Below are positions 1-6,475 of a stretch of 9,013 nt of DNA, piece by piece (position 1 is the first letter of the stretch; the number at the start of each line of letters is the position of its first letter). A program made the position numbers and the translations under genes. Source of the stretch: an uncultured Lachnospiraceae bacterium (lineage in GTDB: Bacteria > Bacillota > Clostridia > Lachnospirales > Lachnospiraceae); NCBI GenBank assembly GCA_946633495.1, contig CAMPAX010000087.1:1-9013 (forward strand), written 5' to 3'. The notes under the pieces are model-generated. The model saw only the letters and a list, made by a program, of their open reading frames with translations, made no database searches and was not told the DNA's origin.

Positions 1-259
1 TTCCACCGGATACATTTCCGTTAGCCGTGGATTCGGAAGCCGCGCCTCCCATGAGCAGGCTCTGCAGCTTTGGTACCGCCAGAGGAGCCAGGCTGTCGAT
101 CAGGTGCTTTTCTATAAATTCATCCCGCTCGGTGATGGCCGTAAGGTTCATCACTTTATTCTTTTCTATGACCATTTCATAATAGGTTTCCAGCTGCGAC
201 AGCTGCCCGTCGGTGACGGGGATTCCGGCAGCGGCAAGCCAGTTTCGGATTCGGTTCAT
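1..259 (-). CDS. rsmG: 16S rRNA (guanine-N7)-methyltransferase RsmG, N-terminal part (cut by window edge)
   Basis: The reverse strand from the ATG at 259 gives 86 residues before the window ends. The segment MNLTAITE (residues 37-44) followed by KHLIDSLAPL (51-60) is the characteristic N-terminal signature of RsmG/GidB, which methylates N7 of G527 in 16S rRNA using S-adenosylmethionine. The Rossmann-fold SAM site would lie beyond the edge. The start is supported by AGGAG (reverse complement of 271-275), 11 bases upstream. After KLQSLL the protein enters a Gly/Ala/Ser/Asn-rich stretch (about 68-86), where the family normally moves quickly to its SAM-binding VLDIGTGAGFPG-type motif, so a loop insertion seems to be present. 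RsmG is often the last gene of an mnmE-mnmG-rsmG group, but here the upstream neighbour is divergent, so it must start its own transcript. Family assignment is firm; the full length is unknown. Confidence 0.9.
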   Translation of the reverse strand, partial: MNRIRNWLAAAGIPVTDGQLSQLETYYEMVIEKNKVMNLTAITERDEFIEKHLIDSLAPLAVPKLQSLLMGGAASESTANGNVSGG

Positions 260-445
260 AATTTTACTAACTCCTGCCTGTTCTATACTTTTTCATGAAT
301 CGCATAGACTATATGCCGCATCCTTTGCTGCGTGAGCCGCCTATGTTCTTTGATGATTTTATCCCGCGTGTGCATTTATTTCAAGCCGAAAATGTGCAGC
401 TTTTGTGGCGTAATAAAAAAAATAGTAGGAATCATTGACAAGGTG

Positions 446-454
446 TGGTAGAAT
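446..454 (+). promoter_or_regulatory. Candidate extended -10 promoter element upstream of the LCP gene
   Basis: TGGTAGAAT fits an extended -10 (TGn plus TAGAAT, one mismatch from TATAAT) and lies 43 bases upstream of the chosen start. No good -35 sits 16-18 bases upstream. A perfect TTGACA at 435-440 is only 8 bases away, too close to pair with it. The rest of the 238-base region between rsmG and this gene shows only a T-rich tract (457-462), and I find no small gene in it. Confidence 0.4.
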
Positions 455-497
455 ACTTTTTTAGTAAACTTCAGTATAGAGTAAGATGAGGTGTGAT

Positions 498-2039
498 ATG
501 GCCACAGGCAATTCAAGGAACCGTAAGAAGAAGGCAAAGCTGAGCAAGCTGAAGATCGCGGGATGTATTCTGGCGGCGATCGAATTCATTATATCGGTTT
601 TCTTCATATATTTTGCGATCTCTACAAAGGTCGTTCCCATGAAATACGCACTGCTGGCGGGCGTGGTGCTTGGCATTTTCCCGATTCTTGTAGTGCTGAT
701 GCAGATGAACAAGAAGACCGGCGTGGTGGGTATCGTCCTGGCAGTGATCATCAGTGCTGTCGTCGGATACGGAATCTATCTGGTACGGCATGCGGATAAG
801 GCGCTGGACAAGGTAACCGGTAAGACCACTGAGATCACCGTGATGAATGTATACATTAAGAAGGATGATCCGGTGAATTCCATAAATGACGCCATAGCGC
901 AGGGATATAAGTTCGGTATCCTGCGCGAGAAAGACCGGGATAAGGCGGACGAGACGATCAAGCAGATCGAAGCTTCCGTAAGTGGAACGGTGCAGACGTC
1001 GGAGTACGAGACCATTTTCGATATCGCAAAGGCTATGAACGAGTCCGCGATCCAGGGCTTCATCACCAGCTCGGCTTTTGTGTCCGCGCTGGATGGCTCC
1101 GAGGAATATCATAATTATTCCGACGGTCTGAAGATCATTCTTGAGAAGCAGATCGAGACGGAAGTGGAAGTGAAGGCGGAAGACGAGGAGAAGAAACCCG
1201 AGGCTCCGAAGGCTGCGGGCTGCTTCGCAGTCTACATCAGCGGTATCGATACCTTTGGATCCGTATCCGCGAAGAGCCGAAGCGATGTAAATATCCTTGC
1301 TATCGTAAACCGAAACACCCGTCAGATCATGCTGCTTACCACACCGCGTGACTTTTACGTTCCGCTGTCCATTTCCGATGGGTATAAGGATAAGCTGACA
1401 CATGCGGGTATCTACGGAATTGATGTATCCATGGATACGCTGGAAATGATCTACGACGTAAATATCGATTATTACGTACGGCTGAACTTCACCGGATTTA
1501 TCAATATCATCGACGCATTGGGCGGTATCGATGTATATTCCCAGTACTCCTTCGGTACGCCGATGGAGACGGATTATTTCACTTATGAAAAGGGTATGAA
1601 CCACCTGTACGGAAAGGCTGCACTGGCCTTCGCCCGGGAGCGTCATTCCTTCGGCGACGGAGATTTCCAGCGCGGACGGAACCAGATGGAAGTCATCAAG
1701 GGAATCATCGCGGGCCTGGAATCCTCTCAGCTTCTGTATAATTTTGCAGATGTTATGGAAGAGCTGTCCAACACCTTTGAGACGAACATGACCAAGGACG
1801 AAGTGGGTGAGCTGGTTCAGGAAATGATCGACTCCGACCGTGGCTGGAATGTGCTGAGCTATGAGGTTATGGGCTATCCGGACTGGGGTGTATGCTACAC
1901 CGGCGGCGGAGAGGCTTCCGTGGTAACTCCGGAGTGGAGATGCGTGGATTACGCAAATGAGCTGATCCACCGGACTCTGGATGGAGAGACCATGACGCAG
2001 GACGAAGTGAAGGAAAATGCTCCCAGGGGAAATTTCTAA
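498..2039 (+). CDS. LytR-CpsA-Psr (LCP) family glycopolymer transferase
   Basis: LCP enzymes sit in the cytoplasmic membrane and transfer lipid-linked glycopolymers (teichoic acid or capsule-like) onto peptidoglycan. Numbering from the upstream ATG at 486 (517 residues), a Lys/Arg-rich N-terminus precedes three hydrophobic segments (about 24-46, 52-72, 79-100). A non-LCP extracytoplasmic region (about 115-230) follows, then an acidic/Lys linker and the LCP domain (about 246-495). Diagnostic residues are visible: SRSDVNIL with Asp267, TTPRDFYVPL with Arg288, KLTHAGIYG, and FARERHSF with Arg384 and Arg386, followed by FQRGRNQ. These match the pyrophosphate- and metal-binding residues of the family. 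I chose the ATG at 498 because GATGAGG (485-491) lies 6 bases before it; the ATG at 486 adds four residues with a weaker site. Older annotation calls such proteins transcriptional regulators, which does not fit the extracellular domain. It heads a three-gene plus-strand cluster. The polymer it handles cannot be told. Confidence 0.9.
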   Translation: MATGNSRNRKKKAKLSKLKIAGCILAAIEFIISVFFIYFAISTKVVPMKYALLAGVVLGIFPILVVLMQMNKKTGVVGIVLAVIISAVVGYGIYLVRHADKALDKVTGKTTEITVMNVYIKKDDPVNSINDAIAQGYKFGILREKDRDKADETIKQIEASVSGTVQTSEYETIFDIAKAMNESAIQGFITSSAFVSALDGSEEYHNYSDGLKIILEKQIETEVEVKAEDEEKKPEAPKAAGCFAVYISGIDTFGSVSAKSRSDVNILAIVNRNTRQIMLLTTPRDFYVPLSISDGYKDKLTHAGIYGIDVSMDTLEMIYDVNIDYYVRLNFTGFINIIDALGGIDVYSQYSFGTPMETDYFTYEKGMNHLYGKAALAFARERHSFGDGDFQRGRNQMEVIKGIIAGLESSQLLYNFADVMEELSNTFETNMTKDEVGELVQEMIDSDRGWNVLSYEVMGYPDWGVCYTGGGEASVVTPEWRCVDYANELIHRTLDGETMTQDEVKENAPRGNF

Positions 2040-2094
2040 AGGGGCAAAAGTGCCTGGAAATGATGAAATATAAAGTAAAAGGGGAACCGTTGCT

Positions 2095-3015
2095 ATGAAA
2101 AAAGAACCGGTTTTAGTAGTGATGGCTGCCGGCATGGGCAGTCGTTTCGGGGGACTGAAGCAGGTGGCTGCCGTGGATACCATGGGCCACGCGCTGATGG
2201 ATTATGCGATTTATGATGCCTATCGCGGAGGCTTCCGCGAAGTGCTTTTCATCATCCGGCATGATTTTGAACTTGAATTCAAGATGAAGATCGGAAGCAG
2301 GATCGAGCGTAAGATGAAGGTTCAGTATGTCTGCCAGGAGCTGGATATGCTCCCGGAGGGACTTGAGGTTCCGGAGGGGCGCGAAAAGCCCTGGGGAACC
2401 ACACACGCACTGTATTGCTGCAGAGAGGCTCTGGCTGGCCGCCCGTTCCTCACCATCAATGCAGATGATTACTATGGCGTGGATTCCTTTAAGCAGGCCT
2501 ATGATTTCCTGACAAAGGATGATGCAAGGGAGAATGAGCATGCCATCATTGGTTATGATGCGGTGCGTACGCTCTCTGAAAACGGAACCGTATCCCGCGG
2601 TATCTGCAAATGTGATGAGGAGAACCGTCTGCTTCGGATCGACGAGCGGAAAGAGATCAAGCTGGATAACGGTGTGGGGTATTTCACACTGGATGGCGGC
2701 GAGAACTGGGAGGCGATTCCGGAGGATGCGCTGGCATCCATGAATCTCTGGGCATTTCAGCCGGGATTTATCGAGGATATCACGGTAACATTTCCGAACC
2801 GTATACGTGAAGGTATCAGGAAAAATCCCCTGAAATTCGAGGAGACAATCTCGGAGGCGGTACAGCATATGATGGATCTTGGCGATACTTCGGTGGTTGT
2901 GCTTCCGACAAATTCGACCTGGTTCGGTATGACCTATCAGGAAGATATCCCCTCGGTGATCGAAGCGTTACGTGTGCTTACGGACGCAGGCGTTTATCCT
3001 GATTCGGTGTGGTAG
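2095..3015 (+). CDS. Nucleotidyltransferase family protein (sugar-1-phosphate NTP transferase type)
   Basis: The 306-residue soluble protein has the GT-A-like nucleotidyltransferase fold of enzymes that make NDP-sugars from a sugar-1-phosphate and an NTP. The N-terminal nucleotide loop is MAAGMGSRFGGLKQ (10-23), a close match to the GxGxRxxxLxK signature. PWGTTHAL (99-106) resembles the base- and sugar-contacting GTxxAL region, and NADDYYG (122-128) carries the metal-binding acidic residues. NGTVSRGIC (163-171) and TWFGMTYQED (275-284) are further family-like segments. No acyltransferase hexapeptide domain is attached, so it is a stand-alone transferase. The start is supported by AAAGGGG at 2078-2084, 10 bases upstream of the ATG. 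It lies 55 bases after the LCP gene and 17 bases before the next gene, indicating co-transcription and a role in making the precursor of an envelope polymer. The actual sugar and nucleotide cannot be read from the sequence. Confidence 0.83.
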   Translation: MKKEPVLVVMAAGMGSRFGGLKQVAAVDTMGHALMDYAIYDAYRGGFREVLFIIRHDFELEFKMKIGSRIERKMKVQYVCQELDMLPEGLEVPEGREKPWGTTHALYCCREALAGRPFLTINADDYYGVDSFKQAYDFLTKDDARENEHAIIGYDAVRTLSENGTVSRGICKCDEENRLLRIDERKEIKLDNGVGYFTLDGGENWEAIPEDALASMNLWAFQPGFIEDITVTFPNRIREGIRKNPLKFEETISEAVQHMMDLGDTSVVVLPTNSTWFGMTYQEDIPSVIEALRVLTDAGVYPDSVW

Positions 3016-3032
3016 GATCTGCCGGGAGTTAG

Positions 3033-3653
3033 TTGGATGATATGAAGGAAAAATCACTTCCATTTTATGAACGAAAGAGTTCTGATCGGATCTGTAAGGC
3101 GGCCGGGCTTCTGGCAGGTGCTTTCTTGCTTGCGGCGCCTTTCTTTCGTTGGAGGTCCGTGCATGTCAAGGCGGATGTCCGGGTGAGCGAAGGCTTCTCC
3201 CTGTTTGATGTGGTGAAGCGGGTTTTCTCTGCTGACTTTTCCGGCGAATACGGGCAGCGTATGAAAGCGTCGCTCCTATTCTTTCTGCTTCTTATAGTCG
3301 GAGCCTGGGTGATGTATTTCGCATTCCGGGATCAGATCTGCCCCGAGCGGATGAGGGAAAGCAGGGGGATCATGGAACGGCTCTTCTCGCGGTTCCGCCT
3401 GATCAGTCATGTGATTCCGGTTCTGCTGGGCATTCTGGCGGTGATCCTGCTGGAACGGACTCTGGCATATTCTCTGCTGCAGGAGAAAGTGGAAGCGACC
3501 TACATTGCCTGGAAGGGTCTGATGATCAAGGGCTACCACGACTGGAAGCTGCCGGGACTTGGATTCTGGTTTTTCTGTCTGGGGATCGGGCTTTACATTT
3601 TTGCAGAGTGCTTCCGGTATTTGCTTATTACCCTGAATGAAGCAGATGAGTAG
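3033..3653 (+). CDS. Four-helix membrane protein of unknown function
   Basis: I do not recognise a characterised family. The 206-residue protein begins with a charged stretch (about 1-20) and has four hydrophobic segments at about 22-38, 78-97, 123-141 and 174-195. A loop of about 38 residues lies between the first two and contains SEGFSLFDVVKRVFS. An Arg-rich loop (about 99-122) separates segments two and three, and a WKGLMIKGYHDWKLPG stretch separates three and four. With Arg/Lys-rich loops inside, both termini are probably cytoplasmic. The start is uncertain: a TTG at 3033 has GGGAG four bases upstream (3024-3028), and an ATG at 3042 (three residues shorter) is 13 bases from the same site. 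It follows the nucleotidyltransferase by 17 bases and precedes a terminator, so it is the last gene of the cluster. An envelope-related role is inferred from position only. Confidence 0.75.
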   Translation: MDDMKEKSLPFYERKSSDRICKAAGLLAGAFLLAAPFFRWRSVHVKADVRVSEGFSLFDVVKRVFSADFSGEYGQRMKASLLFFLLLIVGAWVMYFAFRDQICPERMRESRGIMERLFSRFRLISHVIPVLLGILAVILLERTLAYSLLQEKVEATYIAWKGLMIKGYHDWKLPGLGFWFFCLGIGLYIFAECFRYLLITLNEADE

Positions 3654-3722
3654 ATTCAATATGATCGGTTTATCTGTTCAGATGTTGTATGGCGCCTGAA
3701 TCAGACATCAAATAAAGAGATG

Positions 3723-3762
3723 AAAAAGAGCAGTTCTTCCGGTGTGGAGAGCTGCTCCTTTT
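3723..3762. terminator. Probable bidirectional rho-independent terminator between converging operons
   Basis: GAGCAG (3728-3733) pairs perfectly with CTGCTC (3752-3757), and partial inner pairing (TTCC with GGAG) lengthens the stem. An A-run lies at 3723-3727 and CTTTT at 3758-3762, so a U-rich tail follows the hairpin on either strand. It sits 69 bases after the membrane-protein gene and 75 bases past the aroA stop, as expected for a shared terminator of convergent transcripts. Confidence 0.75.
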
Positions 3763-3837
3763 GCTATGCGATAAGTGGAAATGGATTTTATCGTTCGTGG
3801 GTTCCGTCCATCCCCCGAGGTTCCTGTGGGAGCCGGA

Positions 3838-5457
3838 TCATGAAAGCAGCCGGCCGAGATCCTCGTAAAATCCGGGATAGGATTTTCTTACGGCCATAGG
3901 ATCTTCAATGGTGACGGGGCCGCTGCATCTCAGTGATGCAATGGCGGCGGCCATGGCGATCCGGTGGTCGTTATGAGAAGAAACCCTGCCTCCCGGAAGG
4001 GAAGCTCTTCCGCTGATCCGGATGAGGTCACCGGAGGGGTCGTGGACAAGGTCCGCATCTGCCCCTAAGCGGGACAGCATTTCCAGAACTGTGGCAACGC
4101 GGTCACTTTCTTTGATCCGAAGCCGTTCGATGTGGCGGATCTTTGTGATTCCCTCCGCAAATGCTGCTGCCACGGACAGGATGGGTACCAGATCCGGGAT
4201 ATTTTCGGCATCGATGGAGATCCCTTTAAGATGACCGCCCCGGATGGTTATTGCTGATTTGTATGGCATGGCGGGATTGTCGGATCTGTCGAAATCGTTG
4301 GATTCCCTGAAATCGTCGGATTTGTCGTGATTGTCAGATTTACCGGGATCATCGTATTTACCGGGATCATCGTATTTACCGGGATCATCGTATTTACCGG
4401 AATCATCGGATCCCCCGGATTCTTCGGATGAAGTGATCTCTATCTCGGCACCGAACTCCTGAAGCAGAGATACGATAGCCTTATCTCCCTGTGGGGAGTT
4501 CAGGTCGCACCCTGTTACCGTGACGGGATTCTCCAACAAAGCACCGGCAGTCAGGAAGAATGCGGCGTTGGACCAGTCGCCTTCCACAGGGCAGGTGAAA
4601 TGTTCGGCTTCCCGAATGTTTGAGGATACCGGATGGTATGCCTGTCCGCCGGGGATATCGAAAAGTAAAGCAGCATTTCCCCGGGTGAGTTCCGTACTGT
4701 GGATTGTAATTCCGAATTCCCGCAGAACCTTCAATGTAATGTCCACGTAGGGGCGGGATTCCAGCTTTCCTGTGATCACCAGCCGGGAGTTCTCAGGAAG
4801 AAGCGGAAGAGCAAACAGAAGTCCCGTGATGTATTGGGAGGACACGCCGCCGTTGATCTCATAGGTGCCGGAGGACATTTGGCCATGGCACAGGAGGGGA
4901 TTGCTGCCCGCAGGAGAGAGAGTTACGCCGTGGCGGCACATTTCCTCATAGAGAGGAGACAGCGGCCGCTGGCTGAGCCGGCCCTGCATGTGGATTGCGG
5001 CGTTCATTCCAAGTGCACCGAGCACGGGAAGAAGAAACCGCAGTGTAGAACCGCTTTCGCCGACATCCAGGTTGTGTGTGTCGGATAAGGTGGGTTCATA
5101 TGCTGTTGATCCGGAGGGAGAGGAAGGCCCTTTGGCTGCGTCATTTGCCCCGGGCACCTGCAAGTCGGAAGCGCCGGTTTCCGCATGGATCCCCCGACAT
5201 AAAAATCCATCCTCTGTCCTTATTATCTCTGCTCCCATGGCGCGAAGACAATCGACTGTGGCGTCTATGTCCCTGGAAGTTGTCGGACAGATCAGCCTCA
5301 CCGGGGTATGAGACAGTGCCGCTGCGATCAGAAGACGGTGGGCATGAGATTTTGACGGGATCGCCGCCACTGCACCGCCCGGGAGAATGTCAGGGTGTGT
5401 GAGGGTTACGGCATTTTCCTGAAACTGTATGAAGTTGTTGCTCTTCGTATGGTCCAT
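3838..5457 (-). CDS. aroA: 3-phosphoshikimate 1-carboxyvinyltransferase (EPSP synthase), enlarged by two loop insertions
   Basis: AroA joins shikimate-3-phosphate and phosphoenolpyruvate to form EPSP in the chorismate pathway. Key family motifs are all present: PSKSHAHR (34-41, catalytic Lys36), GESGSTLRF (133-141), GRLSQRP with Arg164, GGVSSQYITG (203-212), IPDLVPI with Asp422, RIKESDR with Glu450 and Arg453, HNDHRIAMA with His498 and Arg499, and AVRKSYPGF with Lys525. The active site therefore looks intact. At 539 residues it is about 100 longer than the usual 420-440. Two low-complexity insertions explain this: about 94-128, before the GESGST motif, and 344-397, made of nine six-residue repeats in the stretch before the GGHLKG strand. 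The ATG at 5457 is supported by GGAG (reverse complement of 5464-5467), 6 bases upstream. It follows tyrA by 17 bases on the same strand and is surely co-transcribed. Confidence 0.95.
   Translation of the reverse strand: MDHTKSNNFIQFQENAVTLTHPDILPGGAVAAIPSKSHAHRLLIAAALSHTPVRLICPTTSRDIDATVDCLRAMGAEIIRTEDGFLCRGIHAETGASDLQVPGANDAAKGPSSPSGSTAYEPTLSDTHNLDVGESGSTLRFLLPVLGALGMNAAIHMQGRLSQRPLSPLYEEMCRHGVTLSPAGSNPLLCHGQMSSGTYEINGGVSSQYITGLLFALPLLPENSRLVITGKLESRPYVDITLKVLREFGITIHSTELTRGNAALLFDIPGGQAYHPVSSNIREAEHFTCPVEGDWSNAAFFLTAGALLENPVTVTGCDLNSPQGDKAIVSLLQEFGAEIEITSSEESGGSDDSGKYDDPGKYDDPGKYDDPGKSDNHDKSDDFRESNDFDRSDNPAMPYKSAITIRGGHLKGISIDAENIPDLVPILSVAAAFAEGITKIRHIERLRIKESDRVATVLEMLSRLGADADLVHDPSGDLIRISGRASLPGGRVSSHNDHRIAMAAAIASLRCSGPVTIEDPMAVRKSYPGFYEDLGRLLS
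4267..4428. repeat. Nine tandem 18-bp units inside aroA (in-frame hexapeptide repeat)
   Basis: The 162 bases divide into nine 18-base units with no gaps. Units at 4339-4356, 4357-4374 and 4375-4392 are identical (TTTACCGGGATCATCGTA); 4393-4410 differs at two positions, and the outer five are more diverged. On the aroA strand each unit encodes six residues, in order SEESGG, SDDSGK, then YDDPGK three times, then SDNHDK, SDDFRE, SNDFDR and SDNPAM. Each unit begins at a codon boundary, so copy-number changes keep the frame. The gradient from identical central copies to diverged edges fits growth by slippage or unequal exchange. Confidence 0.95.
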
Positions 5458-5474
5458 GTTGCGCTCCGTGTTCT

Positions 5475-6341
5475 TTACTTCCCGTCCACTGCTTCCTTCG
5501 CCATCTTTCCGTCGTGGAGCAGTTCCCAGAGCCGCTTTCTGTCCTCCTCGGCCATAGCGTCCCGATATTCACTCAGAGAGTGAATGATGGAATCCAGCTC
5601 TTTGATCAGATTATCCCGGTTTGCCATGAAGATCTCCGTCCACATGGTTTCATTTAACCAGGCCACGCGGGTGAGATCCTTGTAGCTTCCGGCGGAGAAG
5701 CCCTGATGATGACGGGCTGTGGGGCTCTTCATGTAGGCGTTGGATACGATATGAGCCAGCTCCGACGTGAAAGCGATCATTTCATCGTGTTTTTCTGCGG
5801 AGCAAATGGTGATCTGACCGAAGCCGCAGGGCGCGAAGATCGCCTTGGCGGTGGCTAACGTGTCGAACTCCGTCACGTCATCCGGAACCAGGATCATGGA
5901 TGCACCTTGAAAAAGATCGGCGGTACTGTACTCGTAACCGGAGGTCCTTTTTCCTGCCATGGGATGTCCGCCGATAAATGTAAAGCCGTGCTCCGCTGCG
6001 ACGGGGAACAGTGCCTGGCAGACATTTCGCTTCAGGCCGCCGGTGTCGATCACGTAGGCTTTTGGACGGATGAGGCCGGCAATGGATTTCACGTAATTGA
6101 TGATAGCTTCCGGGTAAAGCGCAACCAGAATCAGGTCGCACTCCGGGATCCGTTCCTTCGTCAGTTCACCGTCTAAGGTTCCGTCCCCTACAGCTGTGCT
6201 GATGACTGCGGGGTCCTTATCAGCGCCGTAGATCTTACAGGATGTGTTCTTTCGATATGCCTTGGCATAGGATCCGCCGATGAGGCCAAGTCCCACAACG
6301 CCGATCGTATTTACATTTGCAAGAGAAAAGTCCAATTCCAT
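5475..6341 (-). CDS. tyrA: Prephenate dehydrogenase (TyrA family)
   Basis: TyrA oxidatively decarboxylates prephenate to 4-hydroxyphenylpyruvate, the tyrosine branch after chorismate. The 288-residue protein begins with a Rossmann dinucleotide site: GLGLIGGS (17-24) and an acidic residue at the end of the second strand (GADKD, Asp41), which suggests NAD rather than NADP. GGHPMAGKRTSGYEYS (124-139) holds the catalytic-type His126, and the helical C-terminal half has TSELAHIVSNAY (192-203) and SYKDLTRVAWLN (219-230) with the substrate-binding-type Arg225. There is no fused chorismate mutase and no C-terminal ACT domain, so tyrosine feedback through ACT is not expected. The ATG at 6341 is preceded by GGAAGGAA (reverse complement of 6351-6358), 9 bases away. 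It is the first gene of a tyrA-aroA operon. Confidence 0.94.
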   Translation of the reverse strand: MELDFSLANVNTIGVVGLGLIGGSYAKAYRKNTSCKIYGADKDPAVISTAVGDGTLDGELTKERIPECDLILVALYPEAIINYVKSIAGLIRPKAYVIDTGGLKRNVCQALFPVAAEHGFTFIGGHPMAGKRTSGYEYSTADLFQGASMILVPDDVTEFDTLATAKAIFAPCGFGQITICSAEKHDEMIAFTSELAHIVSNAYMKSPTARHHQGFSAGSYKDLTRVAWLNETMWTEIFMANRDNLIKELDSIIHSLSEYRDAMAEEDRKRLWELLHDGKMAKEAVDGK

Positions 6342-6365
6342 AAAAGTTGATTCCTTCCTGTCGCT

Positions 6366-6393
6366 TTGCTACGTTAAAGTGAAAAAGCATAAT
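6366..6393 (+). promoter_or_regulatory. Candidate promoter for the EamA transporter gene, abutting the tyrA promoter
   Basis: TTGCTA (6366-6371) and CATAAT (6388-6393) are 16 bases apart on the plus strand, and the -10 lies two bases from the tyrA -10. If both are used, the polymerases would compete for the same DNA. An alternative is TTGCAA (6441-6446) with TAAGGT (6464-6469) at 17-base spacing, but the latter probably serves as the ribosome binding site. Confidence 0.35.
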
Positions 6394-6395
6394 CA

Positions 6396-6424
6396 AATAT
6401 ATCACATCATTTCCGAAAAAACAA
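6396..6424 (-). promoter_or_regulatory. Sigma-A-type promoter of the tyrA-aroA operon
   Basis: On the minus strand TTGTTT (6424-6419) and TATATT (6401-6396) are separated by exactly 17 bases, and TGA precedes the -10 as an extended element. Transcription would begin near 6389, giving a leader of about 47 bases, too short for a T-box or peptide attenuator. Confidence 0.65.
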
Positions 6425-6439
6425 GCAGAAAAGAAACTC

Positions 6440-6458
6440 GTTGCAAAACCACTGCAAC
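6440..6458. promoter_or_regulatory. 19-bp palindrome in the divergent tyrA/transporter region, possible operator
   Basis: GTTGCA (6440-6445) and TGCAAC (6453-6458) are perfect inverted 6-base arms around a 7-base spacer. The site lies about 60 bases upstream of the predicted tyrA start point and 18 bases before the transporter ATG. Such spacing would suit a dimeric regulator of either gene. No specific regulator can be named. Confidence 0.4.
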
Positions 6459-6475
6459 CGTGTTAAGGTTTACGC

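Noticed and set aside
435..440. Perfect TTGACA as the -35 of the LCP gene
   Set aside because: The only good -10 (TAGAAT, 449-454) is 8 bases away, and nothing resembling a -10 lies 16-18 bases downstream, where the sequence is a T-run.
513..2183. 556-codon open frame on the minus strand across the LCP gene
   Set aside because: It is antisense to a protein with clear LCP motifs and membrane helices, its translation shows no recognisable domain, and no ribosome site supports it. It is a shadow of codon bias.
2113..2868. 251-codon minus-strand frame across the nucleotidyltransferase gene
   Set aside because: It lies opposite a gene with intact nucleotidyltransferase motifs and has no credible domain or start signal of its own.
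3819..3834. GGTTCC-TGTG-GGAGCC small hairpin just past the aroA stop
   Set aside because: A six-pair stem with one wobble and no T-run on the minus strand; the stronger hairpin at 3723-3762 is the better terminator.
4267..4428. Tandem array considered as a CRISPR or minisatellite outside coding sequence
   Set aside because: Units are contiguous, without spacers, with an 18-base period in frame with aroA. It is a coding repeat.
6342..6395. T-box or attenuator leader ahead of tyrA
   Set aside because: The predicted leader is only about 47 bases, and no T-box sequence or terminator/antiterminator pair is visible.
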